From: Bradyrhizobium cosmicum
Lineage (GTDB): Bacteria; Pseudomonadota; Alphaproteobacteria; Rhizobiales; Xanthobacteraceae
Direction: 5' to 3'
Length of the DNA: 64,000 bases
Assembly: GCF_007290395.2 (NCBI RefSeq)
Contig: NZ_CP041656.2
Coordinates: forward strand, 6,200,001 to 6,264,000
A program made the position numbers and the translations under genes. Within the stretch, counting starts at the first letter, position 1. Every line of letters starts with the position of its first letter. Shown in pieces: positions 1-9,005 of the stretch. The notes below the pieces were generated by a model. That model made no database searches. It had not been told where the DNA came from and worked only from the letters and a program-made list of their open reading frames with translations.

Positions 1-183
1 TCTCAGCATATGGAGCGATCCCCCAGAATTCTTGCGCGAAGCAACGCGATCCCAGCGCGAAGCAGTGCGTGATCATGCCCGGGAAAGCCGCCACCGTCAA
101 AGTGGCCCGCTTGATCCGCATCAACGTGTCTCACGTCCTCCTTCCTAGACTGGACAAAACAGCCGAGCCGAGCAGGAGCCGCC

Positions 184-711
184 ATGACCGGAATTACCTT
201 GACCGCCGAACAGATCCGCAACGCACCCGCACCGGTGCGGCAATGGATCGAGCAGGAGGTGATCACCTCGCTCGGCCTTGCGTCGCGGACACCCATGGCC
301 GCTCCGCCGCAGGCGGCCCATCTCGTTGCCTGCAGCGTGGACGACATGGCCGGCGTGCTGGAGCATATCCGCGGCGCGCTTCCCGCGGTGAACGTGCTGT
401 TCGAGCTCGGTCGACCGGGCATCAGCTTCGGGCAGCCTGCGGTGATGACGTTCCGCCTGATGGACATCCTGCATCACACCCGCTTGCAGGACATCGGCCA
501 GGTGATGACCTGCCTGGAGATGATCAACCGGGCCCTGACCGAGGTGAGGAAGGATCCGTCGGTGCTGTTCTGCGGCTTCGACAATGAAGGGCACTGCCTG
601 ATCGCGCCGCAGACCCAGGCCAGCATCGCGATGCTGTGGCAGACCATGATGGAACGCCAGCAGGCCGCGCGGGAGCATCAGGCCGGCAGCAGGATTGCGC
701 CGGCGGCCTGA
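184..711 (+). CDS. Hypothetical protein, 175 aa
   Basis: I do not recognise a named family. The start ATG is preceded by AGGAG at a good distance (gagcaggagccgcc). The product looks soluble: no signal peptide or membrane segment is visible, and the N-terminal half is helical with a glutamine/arginine-rich C-terminus. The central part alternates hydrophobic and polar residues like a compact alpha/beta domain. It stands alone, 121 bp before the OmpA-domain gene on the same strand. Codon use is like the rest of the chromosome, so it is probably a genuine lineage-specific gene. The 183 bases before it hold no feature I can support apart from this ribosome binding site. Confidence 0.7.
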   Translation: MTGITLTAEQIRNAPAPVRQWIEQEVITSLGLASRTPMAAPPQAAHLVACSVDDMAGVLEHIRGALPAVNVLFELGRPGISFGQPAVMTFRLMDILHHTRLQDIGQVMTCLEMINRALTEVRKDPSVLFCGFDNEGHCLIAPQTQASIAMLWQTMMERQQAAREHQAGSRIAPAA

Positions 712-832
712 AGCGGGGGATCCCCGGCTTTACGAGCGCTCGGCGAGGAAATCGGCCTGCGGAGAGAACCGGCGGCGCGGTGCAGGCGACTAATCCCTGC
801 GCCCCCGTCTCCTCAACCGACAGAGAGTGCCG

Positions 833-1774
833 ATGCCCGCGCCGCAAAACATCTCCAGATCGCTTCTCCTTGCCGCCCTGCTGTTCGCTCACGCCGTCAC
901 CGCCTTGGCACAGACGCGTGACGTCGCAGGCGGACGCGACTATCCCGGCATCGGCCGCTTCGCTGGCAGTATCATCACCGGCTATGTGGTGAAGGATTTT
1001 GACGCGGCACGGATGCAGGCGGCAAGCTTCAAGGACGGCCAGCCGACCGATGCGCGGCGGCTCGAGGGCCGCATCGTCCGCATCGCCTACCGCACCAATC
1101 CCGGCCCCTCGATTCTGGAAGTGTCGCGCAATTTCGAGACGCAGCTTGCCAAGGCCGGCTTCGAGACCTTGCTGGCCTGCGACACCGACGCCTGCGGCGC
1201 GATTCCGTTCACGGAAAGCATCGACACGCTGCCGATCCCGCAGATGTGGATCGACGGCTTCAGCTACCGCTATGTTGCCGGCCGCAAGACCGAGGGCGGG
1301 CGCGAGATTTGGGCCAGCGTCCTCGTCAGCCAGAACAACCAGGAAATCTATGCGCAGGTCACCGTCGCGGAGCTGGGGGCGATCGCGAACAAGATGGTCG
1401 ATGCCGCCGCGATGGCCAAGGGCCTCGGCGAGACCGGCCACATCGCGCTCTACGGCATCTATTTCGACACCGACAAGGCCGTGCTGAAACCCGAGAGCCG
1501 CCCGACGCTGGAGCAGATCGCCAAGCTGCTGGCCAGCCAACCGCAGCTCAACGTCTTCATCGTCGGCCACACCGACAGCCAGGGCGCCTATGAGTACAAT
1601 CTCGACCTCTCGAAGCGTCGCGCCGAAGCCGTCGCAGCCGAGCTGGTGAAGAGCTTTCGCATCGCCCAGACACGACTGCGCACCGCCGGCGTCGGATTGC
1701 TGGCCCCGGTCGGCTCGAATGCAACGGATAGCGGCCGCGCGTTGAACCGGCGGGTGGAACTGGTGGCGCCGTGA
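833..1774 (+). CDS. OmpA-family exported protein
   Basis: Secreted or periplasmic protein of 313 aa. Residues 1-27 form a signal peptide (basic start, hydrophobic LLLAALLF stretch, cleavage near TALAQ). The middle (about 40-190) resembles the DUF4892-type region often found before OmpA domains. The C-terminal 110 residues are an OmpA/MotB-like peptidoglycan-binding domain: YFDTDKAVLKPES, then FIVGHTDSQGAYEYN, LSKRRAEAV and a final GRALNRRVEL. The Asp and Arg that contact diaminopimelate are in these last motifs. The ATG at 833 is chosen over a GTG at 827 because it gives a better signal peptide. Expected role: non-covalent anchoring to peptidoglycan from the periplasm. Confidence 0.85.
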   Translation: MPAPQNISRSLLLAALLFAHAVTALAQTRDVAGGRDYPGIGRFAGSIITGYVVKDFDAARMQAASFKDGQPTDARRLEGRIVRIAYRTNPGPSILEVSRNFETQLAKAGFETLLACDTDACGAIPFTESIDTLPIPQMWIDGFSYRYVAGRKTEGGREIWASVLVSQNNQEIYAQVTVAELGAIANKMVDAAAMAKGLGETGHIALYGIYFDTDKAVLKPESRPTLEQIAKLLASQPQLNVFIVGHTDSQGAYEYNLDLSKRRAEAVAAELVKSFRIAQTRLRTAGVGLLAPVGSNATDSGRALNRRVELVAP

Positions 1775-1840
1775 GGCCTTGCTCGTCATTCCTGGGCGCT
1801 GCTGCTATGATGTCGATGCTTGCGCAGGAGGCGAAACGCC

Positions 1841-2197
1841 ATGCCCGACAATCAGCATTCTCTTCCATCACGTCTTGGCCTCCTTCGCATCCCCCTGTTC
1901 CGCCTGCTCGCCATCAACCTTGCGATCGGCGCCTGCGCCGCCGCGCTGCTCGTCGGCGGGCTGCTCTGGCTCAATCCCGGACATCTGCGCGAATTGATCT
2001 TCGCCGACCGCGCCCCCGGCATTGCGCTTCTCGTCCTGCTCGGCTCCTTCCTCATCACTTTCGGCTCCGCCGCGATGGGCAGCGCGATCATGCTGCATGG
2101 ACGCAAGGAAGATAATGAGGATGACGGCCAGCGCGGCGGCGGACACGGATCGCGGCTCGCCGTGCACGAACTGGCGCAGCGCACGCACACGCGTTGA
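1841..2197 (+). CDS. Small membrane protein, 118 aa
   Basis: Two hydrophobic helices are evident: about residues 20-45 (LAINLAIGACAAALLVGGLLW) and 58-82 (IALLVLLGSFLITFGSAAMG). A charged C-terminus rich in Asp, Gly and His follows. An ATG with AGGAGG upstream (gcgcaggaggcgaaacgcc) at 1841 fits better than the reading frame's earlier possible starts. It is an inner-membrane protein of unknown function, of a type frequent in Bradyrhizobium. It follows the OmpA-domain gene by 66 bp and may be co-transcribed. Confidence 0.7.
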   Translation: MPDNQHSLPSRLGLLRIPLFRLLAINLAIGACAAALLVGGLLWLNPGHLRELIFADRAPGIALLVLLGSFLITFGSAAMGSAIMLHGRKEDNEDDGQRGGGHGSRLAVHELAQRTHTR

Positions 2198-2748
2198 GAT
2201 ACACAACGCGAATTCGAATGCGCTCGCGTGCAGGAAATGAGAACCCTCCGCGCGCATTCGGAAAAGATGCAACTCTACGCGCTTCAACGCATGCCGCACG
2301 AGTTCCCGCTGCATCGCGAGAGCGAAGATGTTGAGTAAATTGCTTTGACGATCCGATCATTTGCTTCGAAATTCGTACAGGCCGCGCTCGCGATCGACGC
2401 ATATCTGATGCGCACGCTGCGACATCAACGCCGTCATGATTTGCCTTGCCATGGCACGGCGATGGTATTAGCCTTCTATTTTAGGTTGTTGCCCTGCCAG
2501 CCCCGGGCGACGCTGAAAGCCAAAAATAAACGGCGGGCTTTGCGGCCCGCCGTTTATTGAGGTCGGGGCCCATCAACCGGATATATCGGATTTCACGAAG
2601 CGCTGGACGCTTCCTCCTGCCCCGAAATGCCAACGGACGCCGTCGATCGATCCCGCAACCGGTTCCGGCGCCGCAGCGGCCGTAGCTGACACCCGGAAAC
2701 CCGCCAAAGTCATTTGACTATGGCGCCCTGATCGACGACAAGCCCGCC
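2198..2748. other. Gene-poor intergenic region
   Basis: A 551-bp stretch, more AT-rich than its neighbours. A 71-codon open frame at 2345-2560 runs through the terminator hairpin and has no ribosome binding site, so I do not call it. The only supported element is the hairpin at 2526-2559. An unannotated short transcript ending there is possible. Confidence 0.5.
2526..2559. terminator. Intrinsic terminator, probably bidirectional
   Basis: Near-perfect stem AATAAACGGCGGGC / GCCCGCCGTTTATT around a short TTTGCG loop. A/T-rich flanks on both sides let it work in either direction. No annotated gene ends just before it, so it may serve a short unannotated RNA. Confidence 0.6.
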
Positions 2749-2985
2749 ATGGCCAAAAAACCCGGAACCAATCCCAAAGGCGAATTCGCCTTTTTCAACG
2801 TCTTCTATGAAGACGGCTCCCAGCGCTCCAACCGGCGCGTACCGTCGGAGCTGCTCGGAGGCCTCGACGGCGACGAGCCCGCCCGTGCCTTCATCATGGA
2901 GCAGGACCGCGAGATCGCCGAAAAATCCGGCCGTCCGCCGCTGGAGATCAAGGATCTTGAGCGGGTCGGGGCGAAGAAGAAATAG
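2749..2985 (+). CDS. Conserved hypothetical protein, 78 aa
   Basis: Small soluble, highly charged protein: Lys-rich start (MAKKPGTNPKG), an aromatic FAFFNVFYEDG segment, then an acidic/basic helix (FIMEQDREIAEKSG) and a KKK end. I do not recognise a functional family. Proteins of this kind are common as conserved unknowns in Bradyrhizobium. It is followed by a strong terminator shared with the convergent rpoD gene. Confidence 0.65.
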   Translation: MAKKPGTNPKGEFAFFNVFYEDGSQRSNRRVPSELLGGLDGDEPARAFIMEQDREIAEKSGRPPLEIKDLERVGAKKK

Positions 2986-3023
2986 CGCTGCGCGCCGGAC
3001 ACGCGAAGCGTCAAGTACAAACA

Positions 3024-3051
3024 AAAACGGCGGGCCTAGGCCCGCCGTTTT
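3024..3051. terminator. Bidirectional terminator between small gene and rpoD
   Basis: Perfect palindrome: AAAACGGCGGGCC and its complement around a central TA. A and T runs at the two ends suit termination of both convergent genes. Confidence 0.8.
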
Positions 3052-3057
3052 CGTTTG

Positions 3058-3088
3058 GATGGATGCCCGGGTCAGGCCCGGGCATGAC
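3058..3088. repeat. Short palindromic repeat (half REP unit)
   Basis: ATGCCCGGG-TCA-GGCCCGGGCATGAC is one arm of the larger dyad seen at 21389-21477 and 59700-59783. It lies between the terminator and the rpoD stop codon. Confidence 0.6.
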
Positions 3089-3096
3089 GACCCGAC

Positions 3097-5238
3097 TTAG
3101 TTGTCCAGGAACGACCGCAGCTTCCGCGACCGCGACGGATGTTTCAGCTTCCGCAGCGCCTTCGCCTCGATCTGGCGAATACGTTCGCGCGTCACGCTGA
3201 ACTGCTGACCCACTTCTTCCAGCGTGTGGTCGGTGTTCATGCCGATGCCGAAGCGCATGCGCAGCACGCGCTCTTCGCGCGGGGTGAGCGAGGCGAGCAC
3301 GCGCGTGGTAGTCTCGCGCAGGTTCGACTGGATCGCGGCGTCAATCGGGAGGATCGCGTTCTTGTCCTCGATGAAATCGCCGAGGTGCGAATCCTCTTCG
3401 TCACCGACGGGCGTTTCGAGCGAGAGCGGCTCCTTGGCGATCTTGAGGACCTTGCGGACCTTTTCCAGCGGCATGCCGAGCTTTTCGGCGAGCTCTTCCG
3501 GGGTCGGCTCGCGGCCGATCTCGTTGAGCATCTGGCGGCTCGTACGCACGATCTTGTTGATCGTCTCGATCATGTGCACGGGGATGCGGATGGTGCGCGC
3601 CTGGTCGGCGATCGAGCGGGTGATCGCCTGCCGGATCCACCACGTGGCGTAGGTCGAGAACTTGTAGCCGCGGCGGTACTCGAACTTGTCGACAGCCTTC
3701 ATCAGGCCGATGTTGCCTTCCTGGATCAGGTCGAGGAACTGCAGACCGCGGTTGGTATATTTCTTGGCGATCGAGATCACGAGACGGAGGTTGGCTTCCA
3801 CCATCTCCTTCTTGGCCTGGCGGGCTTCGCGCTCGCCCTTCTGCACCGAGTGCACGATCTTGCGAAATTCGACGATCTCGAGGCCGGTGAGGGCTGCGAG
3901 CTGATGCACCTCGTGGCGAAGGTCCTTGATGCGGTCCTTCTCGTGGTGGACGAAATTCTTCCAGCCCTTGGCCGAAAGCTTCGAGACACGGTTGAGCCAG
4001 CGCGGATCGAGCTCCGAGCCGGTGTAGTTGCGCAGGAAGTCTTCGCGCGCGACGCCGTGGCTGTCGGCCAGACGCATCAGGCGGCCTTCGTGGGACACGA
4101 GACGCTTGTTGATGTCGTAGAGCTGCTCGACGAGGCTGTCGATACGCGCCTGGTTGAGGCGCAGCGACTTCACCTCGACGATGATCTCGTCCTTGAGCTT
4201 GCGGTACTTGCGCTCCTGGTGCGGCGAGAGCGAGGGACCATGCGAGGTGCTCTCGAGCTGGTTCTGGATGTCCTGCTCTTGCAGCTTGCGCAGCTTCTTG
4301 TAGCTCTCGGCGATCTTGTCGAAGATCTCGACGACCTTCGGCTTGAGCTCGGCCTCGATTGCCGCAAGCGACATCTGGTTCTCGAACTCGTCGTCATCGT
4401 CCATGTCGGCTTCGGCGGCGGCCTCGCCGGGATCCTTCTCGGCTTCGCCGGCATTGCCCGACGCAGGCGCGGCGCGGAACGGGGTCGGCGCCGGCGGTGC
4501 GGCGGGCGGCGCGACATGCGCGCCCACGGCCGCAGCGGCCTGACCGCCTTCGGCCGACGCTTCGCCGTTGGGACCGGCGATCATCGCGGTGTTCATGCCG
4601 GCCTTGGCATCGGGGCCGGCATAGGTCGCTTCGAGATCGATGATGTCGCGGAGGAAGATCTTGCCTTCGTTGAGCTCGTCGCGCCAGATGATGATGGCCT
4701 GGAAGGTCAGCGGGCTTTCGCAGAGACCTGCGATCATCGCCTCGCGGCCGGCCTCGATGCGCTTGGCGATCGCGATTTCGCCTTCGCGAGACAACAGCTC
4801 GACCGTGCCCATCTCGCGCAGATACATGCGGACGGGATCGTCGGTGCGCTCGCCCGGCTCGCTCTTCTTGACTTCGGTGACGGCCTTTTGCGTGACCTCG
4901 ACGAGTTCGTTGTCGGTCTCGTCCTCCCCGCCTTCGTCCTTTTCCTCCTCGTCGCCGCTATCGTCGGCTTCGGTGACGTTGATGCCCATGTCCGAGAGCA
5001 TGGACATGATGTCCTCGATCTGCTCGGGGGAGGTCTGGTCGGACGGCAAAACTTCGTTGAGCTGATCGAAGGTCACGAAGCCGCGCTTCTTGGCCTGCTT
5101 GATCATCTTCTTCACTGCCGCGTCGGACAGATCGAGCAACGGCGACGGCGCGTCCTGGGAATCCTTCTCCGGAGCGTCCGCTGCCTTGTCGTCTTTTTCC
5201 TTGTCCTTCGCCTGCAGCGTCTTTGCCTTGGTGGCCAT
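3097..5238 (-). CDS. rpoD: Primary sigma factor RpoD (sigma-70)
   Basis: Housekeeping sigma factor, 713 aa, which directs RNA polymerase to vegetative promoters. Region 1.1 is near residues 35-110 and acidic. Region 1.2 ([18 protein letters not shown]) begins near 130. A long non-conserved region, rich in Ala/Pro/Glu (about 165-430), separates it from region 2. Region 2 contains [33 protein letters not shown] and the -10 recognition helix [15 protein letters not shown]. Region 3 follows (about 555-630). Region 4.2 carries the -35 helix ([20 protein letters not shown]) and ends LRSFLDN. The start has a Lys-rich N-terminus typical of alphaproteobacterial RpoD. dnaG lies upstream on the same strand, the usual dnaG-rpoD order. 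Confidence 0.98.
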   Translation of the reverse strand: MATKAKTLQAKDKEKDDKAADAPEKDSQDAPSPLLDLSDAAVKKMIKQAKKRGFVTFDQLNEVLPSDQTSPEQIEDIMSMLSDMGINVTEADDSGDEEEKDEGGEDETDNELVEVTQKAVTEVKKSEPGERTDDPVRMYLREMGTVELLSREGEIAIAKRIEAGREAMIAGLCESPLTFQAIIIWRDELNEGKIFLRDIIDLEATYAGPDAKAGMNTAMIAGPNGEASAEGGQAAAAVGAHVAPPAAPPAPTPFRAAPASGNAGEAEKDPGEAAAEADMDDDDEFENQMSLAAIEAELKPKVVEIFDKIAESYKKLRKLQEQDIQNQLESTSHGPSLSPHQERKYRKLKDEIIVEVKSLRLNQARIDSLVEQLYDINKRLVSHEGRLMRLADSHGVAREDFLRNYTGSELDPRWLNRVSKLSAKGWKNFVHHEKDRIKDLRHEVHQLAALTGLEIVEFRKIVHSVQKGEREARQAKKEMVEANLRLVISIAKKYTNRGLQFLDLIQEGNIGLMKAVDKFEYRRGYKFSTYATWWIRQAITRSIADQARTIRIPVHMIETINKIVRTSRQMLNEIGREPTPEELAEKLGMPLEKVRKVLKIAKEPLSLETPVGDEEDSHLGDFIEDKNAILPIDAAIQSNLRETTTRVLASLTPREERVLRMRFGIGMNTDHTLEEVGQQFSVTRERIRQIEAKALRKLKHPSRSRKLRSFLDN

Positions 5239-5616
5239 CCATTGCTCCTAAACGCGCTTCATGCGGAAGGCACATCGGCCCGCCCGCGTGAAATCACTTG
5301 AACCTGTTGCTCGACGCTCTCGCTTCGCCAGATCTCGACACGGAAAGGGCGGCGCGCATATCTCTCGCCACCCCGACCTTTCTCTCGCCGGATTTGCCTA
5401 ACGCTTCGTGAGCCTCTTTGTCACAGCGGATGCAGGTGAAGTGCCAACAGCTATTGCGCGGATTCATTCCTGACGCGTCTGTTCTGCCTGCGGCCGCCTG
5501 GGGGCCAAAGTGCTACAAGACCGTTAAGCCTCGATTAACCCTGTTTTTGCCGCCAAACCTTGGATTTGGCGAGTCTTTTAGCGGTTCCCGCCCCGGCCGT
5601 CCGCATGATTCTTTCA
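5239..5616. other. dnaG-rpoD intergenic region
   Basis: A 378-bp gap between the dnaG stop and the rpoD start, both on the minus strand. It must carry an rpoD promoter if rpoD is not read only through dnaG, but I could not pick a convincing -35/-10 pair. A weak GCCAAA/TTTGGC hairpin lies near 5552-5570. No gene is seen. Confidence 0.5.
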
Positions 5617-7632
5617 TCAGACGCTCTTCTGGAACCGGCCCGACAGCTCGCCAAAACCCTCGATCAGGGCCTCGGTGCCGTCAACTTCGGCCAACCGAGC
5701 CTTCACGTCACGAAGCCACGCCATATTGGCCTCGCTGGGATCGTCCCCCAAGGCCAACTCGGCGTCCTTCAGTTCTCTAAGTAGTGAATGGTACTGCCGA
5801 TGCAAGGCAACGAGCTGGTGCCAGGTGGCGAGAACGTCGTCCTGGGCCGCGCCCTCGCGGGCGCCCCACACCGCCTGGGTCGTGATGCGCCCCTCAACCT
5901 TTTGAATAAGCTGTGAAAATCCGCCCTTCTCGAGATCGTCGCGCATCTTCTCGGCCTGCTCGGAAGGGTCCGGGCTGTGGTGATGGTCGTTGGCGAAGGC
6001 GGCGATAATTCCGGCCCGGAGCTTGTGGACGTCGGAGTGGATGAACTCCAGGGCCGCGGCCTCCTCGAGGTGCTCATGCAGCAGCCAGGGGTGGTTGATC
6101 AGAATTTGCAGGATCAGCGCCTCGCGGCGGGAAATGGCGCTGCGCTGGCCCTGCATGATCGGGCTTGTCGCCAGCTGGGGGCTTGCCGCCTGGTAGGGGC
6201 CGGAGGGCAGCATGGCGGGACCGGGCGGGCCGCGACGTCCCTGACCACCGAATCCCTGGCCGCCGAATCGATTCGCCTGCCCCCCGCCGCGGGGCTGGAA
6301 CGGCCGGCCGCCGCCGCCGGGGCGGAAATTGCCCCGCCCGGCAAAGCCGCCGCGGCCGCTGTCCGGCGCAAAGGTCCGCTGAAGCCGCTCCGCGAGATCC
6401 TGGCGATAATAGCGCCGCACCACCTCGTCACGGATGCCGTTCGAGAGCTCCTTGATGCTTGCCTCCAGTGCGGCGCGCCGCTCGGGGGTGGCAAAATTGC
6501 CGCCTTCGAGCTCGCGCGACCAAAGCATGTCGGCAAGCGGCCGCGCCGCCGCGATCACCTCCTCGACCGCCCCCCGGCCGCCGGCGCGCACGAGATCGTC
6601 GGGATCCTGCCCTTCGGGCAGCAACGCAAAGCGCAGGCTCTTGCCCGGCGCGAGGAAGGGCAGCGCGAGATCAGCGGCGCGATAAGCCGCCTTCTGCCCG
6701 GCCTTGTCGCCGTCGAAGCAGAGGATCGGCTCGTCCGCCATCTTCCACAGCAGTTGAAGCTGGTTTTCGGTCAGGGCAGTGCCGAGCGGCGCCACGCTGC
6801 CCGCAAAGCCTGCGGTGACCATGGCGATGACGTCGACATAGCCTTCGACCACGATCAGCGGGCTACCGTCATAGGTGGCTTTGCGCGCGGTCTGGTGATT
6901 GTAGAGATTGTCGCCCTTGTGGAAGAGCGGCGTCTCCGGCGAGTTCAGATATTTGGCCGGAACGTCCTTCTCCAGCGCGCGTCCGCCGAAGGCGATGACG
7001 CGGCCGCGCAAGTCCGTGATCGGAAACATCACGCGGTCGCGGAAGCGGTCATAGGGCACGGGAATGTCATCGCCGGCGACCAGCAGGCCGGTCTCGACCA
7101 TGTCCTCGACGGAGACGCCGAGCTTGCCGAGATGCTCCTTCAGCGCGAAGCGATCGGGCGAGGCATAGCCGAGGCGAAACTGCACTTGCGTCGCCGGCGA
7201 GATCGCGCGGTCGGCGAGGTAGCCGCGCGCTTTGGCGCCGACGCGCGAGGCCAGCGTCTCGGCGAAATATTTCGCGGCGAGATCCATGACGTCGTGCAGC
7301 GTCCGGCGCCGCTGCTCGTGCCGCGCCGCATCGGGCGTCACCGCCGGCAGCGGCAGGCCCGCGATGCCGGCGAGCCGCTCGACCGCCTCGGCGAACGGCA
7401 GGCCGTCGGTCTCCATCACGAAGGTGATGATGTCGCCGTGCTTGCCGGAGGAGAAGTCGTGGTAAAAACCCTTCTGGTCGTTGACGTAGAAGGACGGCGT
7501 CTTCTCCTGCTGGAACGGCGACAGCCCCTTCCACTCCCGCCCCGCCTTCTTCAGCTTGACGCGCTTGCCCACGACTTCGGAGACCGAAAGCCGGGCACGC
7601 AGCTCGTCGAGGAATTGGGGCGTGAAGCGCAT
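5617..7632 (-). CDS. dnaG: DNA primase DnaG, zinc ligands absent
   Basis: Synthesises RNA primers at the replication fork; 671 aa. The N-terminal CHC2-type domain (1-100) is recognisable (SPFQQEKTPSF, KGFYHDFSSGKHGD). However, the four usual zinc ligands are replaced by Ser38, Gln41, Asp59 and Ser62. The catalytic core follows: FPITDLRGRVIAFGGRAL, then the Toprim motifs VVEGYVDVIA and CFDGDKAGQKAA. A glycine/arginine-rich linker (about residues 430-500) leads to the C-terminal helicase-binding domain. The rest of the protein is normal in length and order, so it is expected to be the functional primase. It lies upstream of rpoD on the same strand. Confidence 0.96.
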   Translation of the reverse strand: MRFTPQFLDELRARLSVSEVVGKRVKLKKAGREWKGLSPFQQEKTPSFYVNDQKGFYHDFSSGKHGDIITFVMETDGLPFAEAVERLAGIAGLPLPAVTPDAARHEQRRRTLHDVMDLAAKYFAETLASRVGAKARGYLADRAISPATQVQFRLGYASPDRFALKEHLGKLGVSVEDMVETGLLVAGDDIPVPYDRFRDRVMFPITDLRGRVIAFGGRALEKDVPAKYLNSPETPLFHKGDNLYNHQTARKATYDGSPLIVVEGYVDVIAMVTAGFAGSVAPLGTALTENQLQLLWKMADEPILCFDGDKAGQKAAYRAADLALPFLAPGKSLRFALLPEGQDPDDLVRAGGRGAVEEVIAAARPLADMLWSRELEGGNFATPERRAALEASIKELSNGIRDEVVRRYYRQDLAERLQRTFAPDSGRGGFAGRGNFRPGGGGRPFQPRGGGQANRFGGQGFGGQGRRGPPGPAMLPSGPYQAASPQLATSPIMQGQRSAISRREALILQILINHPWLLHEHLEEAAALEFIHSDVHKLRAGIIAAFANDHHHSPDPSEQAEKMRDDLEKGGFSQLIQKVEGRITTQAVWGAREGAAQDDVLATWHQLVALHRQYHSLLRELKDAELALGDDPSEANMAWLRDVKARLAEVDGTEALIEGFGELSGRFQKSV

Positions 7633-7790
7633 GGGATGTGTCTAGCGCGAACCAGGGTGAGTCGGGCGAAGGATCAGGGATATAGGTGCGGCCTGCCCAG
7701 AAGTCAGGTTTAGGCGGGTTATCCGCGCTGTTCACAGGCCCCTTCCCTCCTTCCGGGCGCGCGGAGCGCGGCCGAGACCGATCGTTTTTC

Positions 7791-7917
7791 ACCGTCACCC
7801 TGAGGTGCTCGCCCTCTCCGGCGAGCCTCGAAGGGCGACGGCCCGGCTGCATCCGGGCCGATTCATTCTTCGAGGCTCACACTGCTTTGCAGTGCGAGCG
7901 CCTCAGCATGACGGAAC
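7791..7917. repeat. Dispersed intergenic repeat, copy 1
   Basis: Element starting accgtcaccctgaggtgctc and ending gcgcctcagcatgacgg, with an internal GGCGAGCCTCGAAGG motif. Its ends form a dyad (cctgaggtgc / gcgcctcagc). A second, diverged copy is at 35829-35975. It occupies part of the 347-bp gap between dnaG and the chlorite dismutase gene. The rest of that gap shows nothing I can name. Confidence 0.65.
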
Positions 7918-7979
7918 AGGTGGCCGGCGTATGACGGGAAAAGCTTGAACCGCGCCCGGTTCCACGCTTCCATACCGCC

Positions 7980-8543
7980 ATGTTCAGGACCTTTCGAGGC
8001 GGCCACAGCGGGGGCTGGCGCGTGACCTCGATTTCACCCGTGACGGGCGAGCCCCTGCCCTTCATGCCGGCGCTGTCGGTCACCGACAGCGAGGCCATCT
8101 CATTGCCGCTGGTGCCCTCGCGCAATGCGTGGCGGCTGGTCGGCGCGCCGAGCTCGCTCCGCTATACCGAGCGCGCCGAGAAGCAGCAGCTCACCGCGGT
8201 GCAGGCCGGGCTCGGCCGGCTGGAGGCGACCTCCGCGGCGCTGATCCCGATCCGCAAGTCGCAGGCCTGGTGGGAGCTGACGCAGGAAGAGCGGCGCAGG
8301 ATCTTCGAGGACAAGTCGCACCACATCGCCAGCAGCCTGCGCTTCCTGCCTGCGATCGCGCGCCAGCTCTATCATAGCCGCGACCTCGGCGAGCCCTTCG
8401 ATTTTCTCACCTGGTTCGAATTCGCCCCCGCGCACGCCTCGCTGTTCGAGGAACTGGTAGGGATGCTCAGGCGAACCGAGGAATGGACTTACGTCGAGCG
8501 CGAGGTCGACGTGCGCGCCGTCAAGGAAGTGCTGTCGGCCTAA
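7980..8543 (+). CDS. cld: Chlorite dismutase, short dimeric (clade II) type
   Basis: Haem b enzyme family that converts chlorite to chloride and dioxygen. The 187-residue length is that of the small, dimeric clade-II enzymes, such as the one studied from Nitrobacter winogradskyi. The core motifs are intact: RYTERAEKQQLT, ALIPIRKSQAWWEL, RRIFEDKSHHIASSL, LPAIARQLYHSRDL, PFDFLTWFEFAP and a C-terminal EEWTYVEREVD. His115 fits the proximal haem ligand and Arg128, 13 residues later, the distal arginine needed for chlorite chemistry. No perchlorate reductase genes are nearby, so the native role is open: chlorite or oxidant detoxification is possible. The stop overlaps by 4 bases with the convergent gene. 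Confidence 0.9.
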   Translation: MFRTFRGGHSGGWRVTSISPVTGEPLPFMPALSVTDSEAISLPLVPSRNAWRLVGAPSSLRYTERAEKQQLTAVQAGLGRLEATSAALIPIRKSQAWWELTQEERRRIFEDKSHHIASSLRFLPAIARQLYHSRDLGEPFDFLTWFEFAPAHASLFEELVGMLRRTEEWTYVEREVDVRAVKEVLSA

Positions 8544-8938
8544 TGATCGAGGAAGCGGCCTGACTCGATGCGCGGCAGATCGGTCACGGGCCAGTTATAG
8601 ATATAGGTCCACGCCTTCGACGTGACGCCGTCCGCGCCTGTCACGTCGATCAGCTTGCGCAGATATTCCGTCGGCTCCGCAAAGCCCTCGCCGCAGGCTT
8701 CGTACATGTCGAGTTCGCGCAGCAATTCGTCCGGCACATGAAGGCGAAACAGCTCGCCATGGACGACCTCGGAGGTCGCGTCCGACACCAGCAATCCCGG
8801 ATAATGCTTCACCAGAACGAGCCGGCCGCGACAGGTCCCCTCGCCAAGGAAATCCGCGTGGCCCGCGAGCAGCCGCGCCATCGGATGGTCGAAGCCGCGC
8901 ATCAGGGTGCCGTAGACGAAGAGACGATCGGAGGTCAT
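8540..8938 (-). CDS. Gamma-glutamylcyclotransferase (AIG2-like) family protein
   Basis: 132 aa, the usual size for the GGCT/AIG2 fold. The signature LFVYGTLMRG near the N-terminus forms the substrate-binding loop. The acidic DMYEACG segment (about residues 78-84) is where the catalytic Glu is expected. Members release 5-oxoproline from gamma-glutamyl compounds, but the substrate cannot be told from sequence. The C-terminal WTYIYNWPVTDLP is also typical. It converges on the chlorite dismutase gene with overlapping stop codons. A cytosolic enzyme, with no signal peptide. Confidence 0.85.
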   Translation of the reverse strand: MTSDRLFVYGTLMRGFDHPMARLLAGHADFLGEGTCRGRLVLVKHYPGLLVSDATSEVVHGELFRLHVPDELLRELDMYEACGEGFAEPTEYLRKLIDVTGADGVTSKAWTYIYNWPVTDLPRIESGRFLDH

Positions 8939-9005
8939 AGAAATGTCTATAGCCTCTGAACTCCGTCATTGCGAGGAGCCGTTGCGACGAACCTGCAGCA
9001 ACAAC

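Noticed and set aside
2345..2560. 71-codon frame before the small gene at 2749
   Set aside because: It runs through a terminator hairpin and lacks a start signal.
3139..5301. 720-codon plus-strand frame opposite rpoD
   Set aside because: It is the complement of rpoD, made of Leu/Val/Asp/Arg-rich low-complexity; it has no family signature. A result of high G+C.
5977..7713. 578-codon plus-strand frame opposite dnaG
   Set aside because: Antisense of the clear DnaG gene, no domain.
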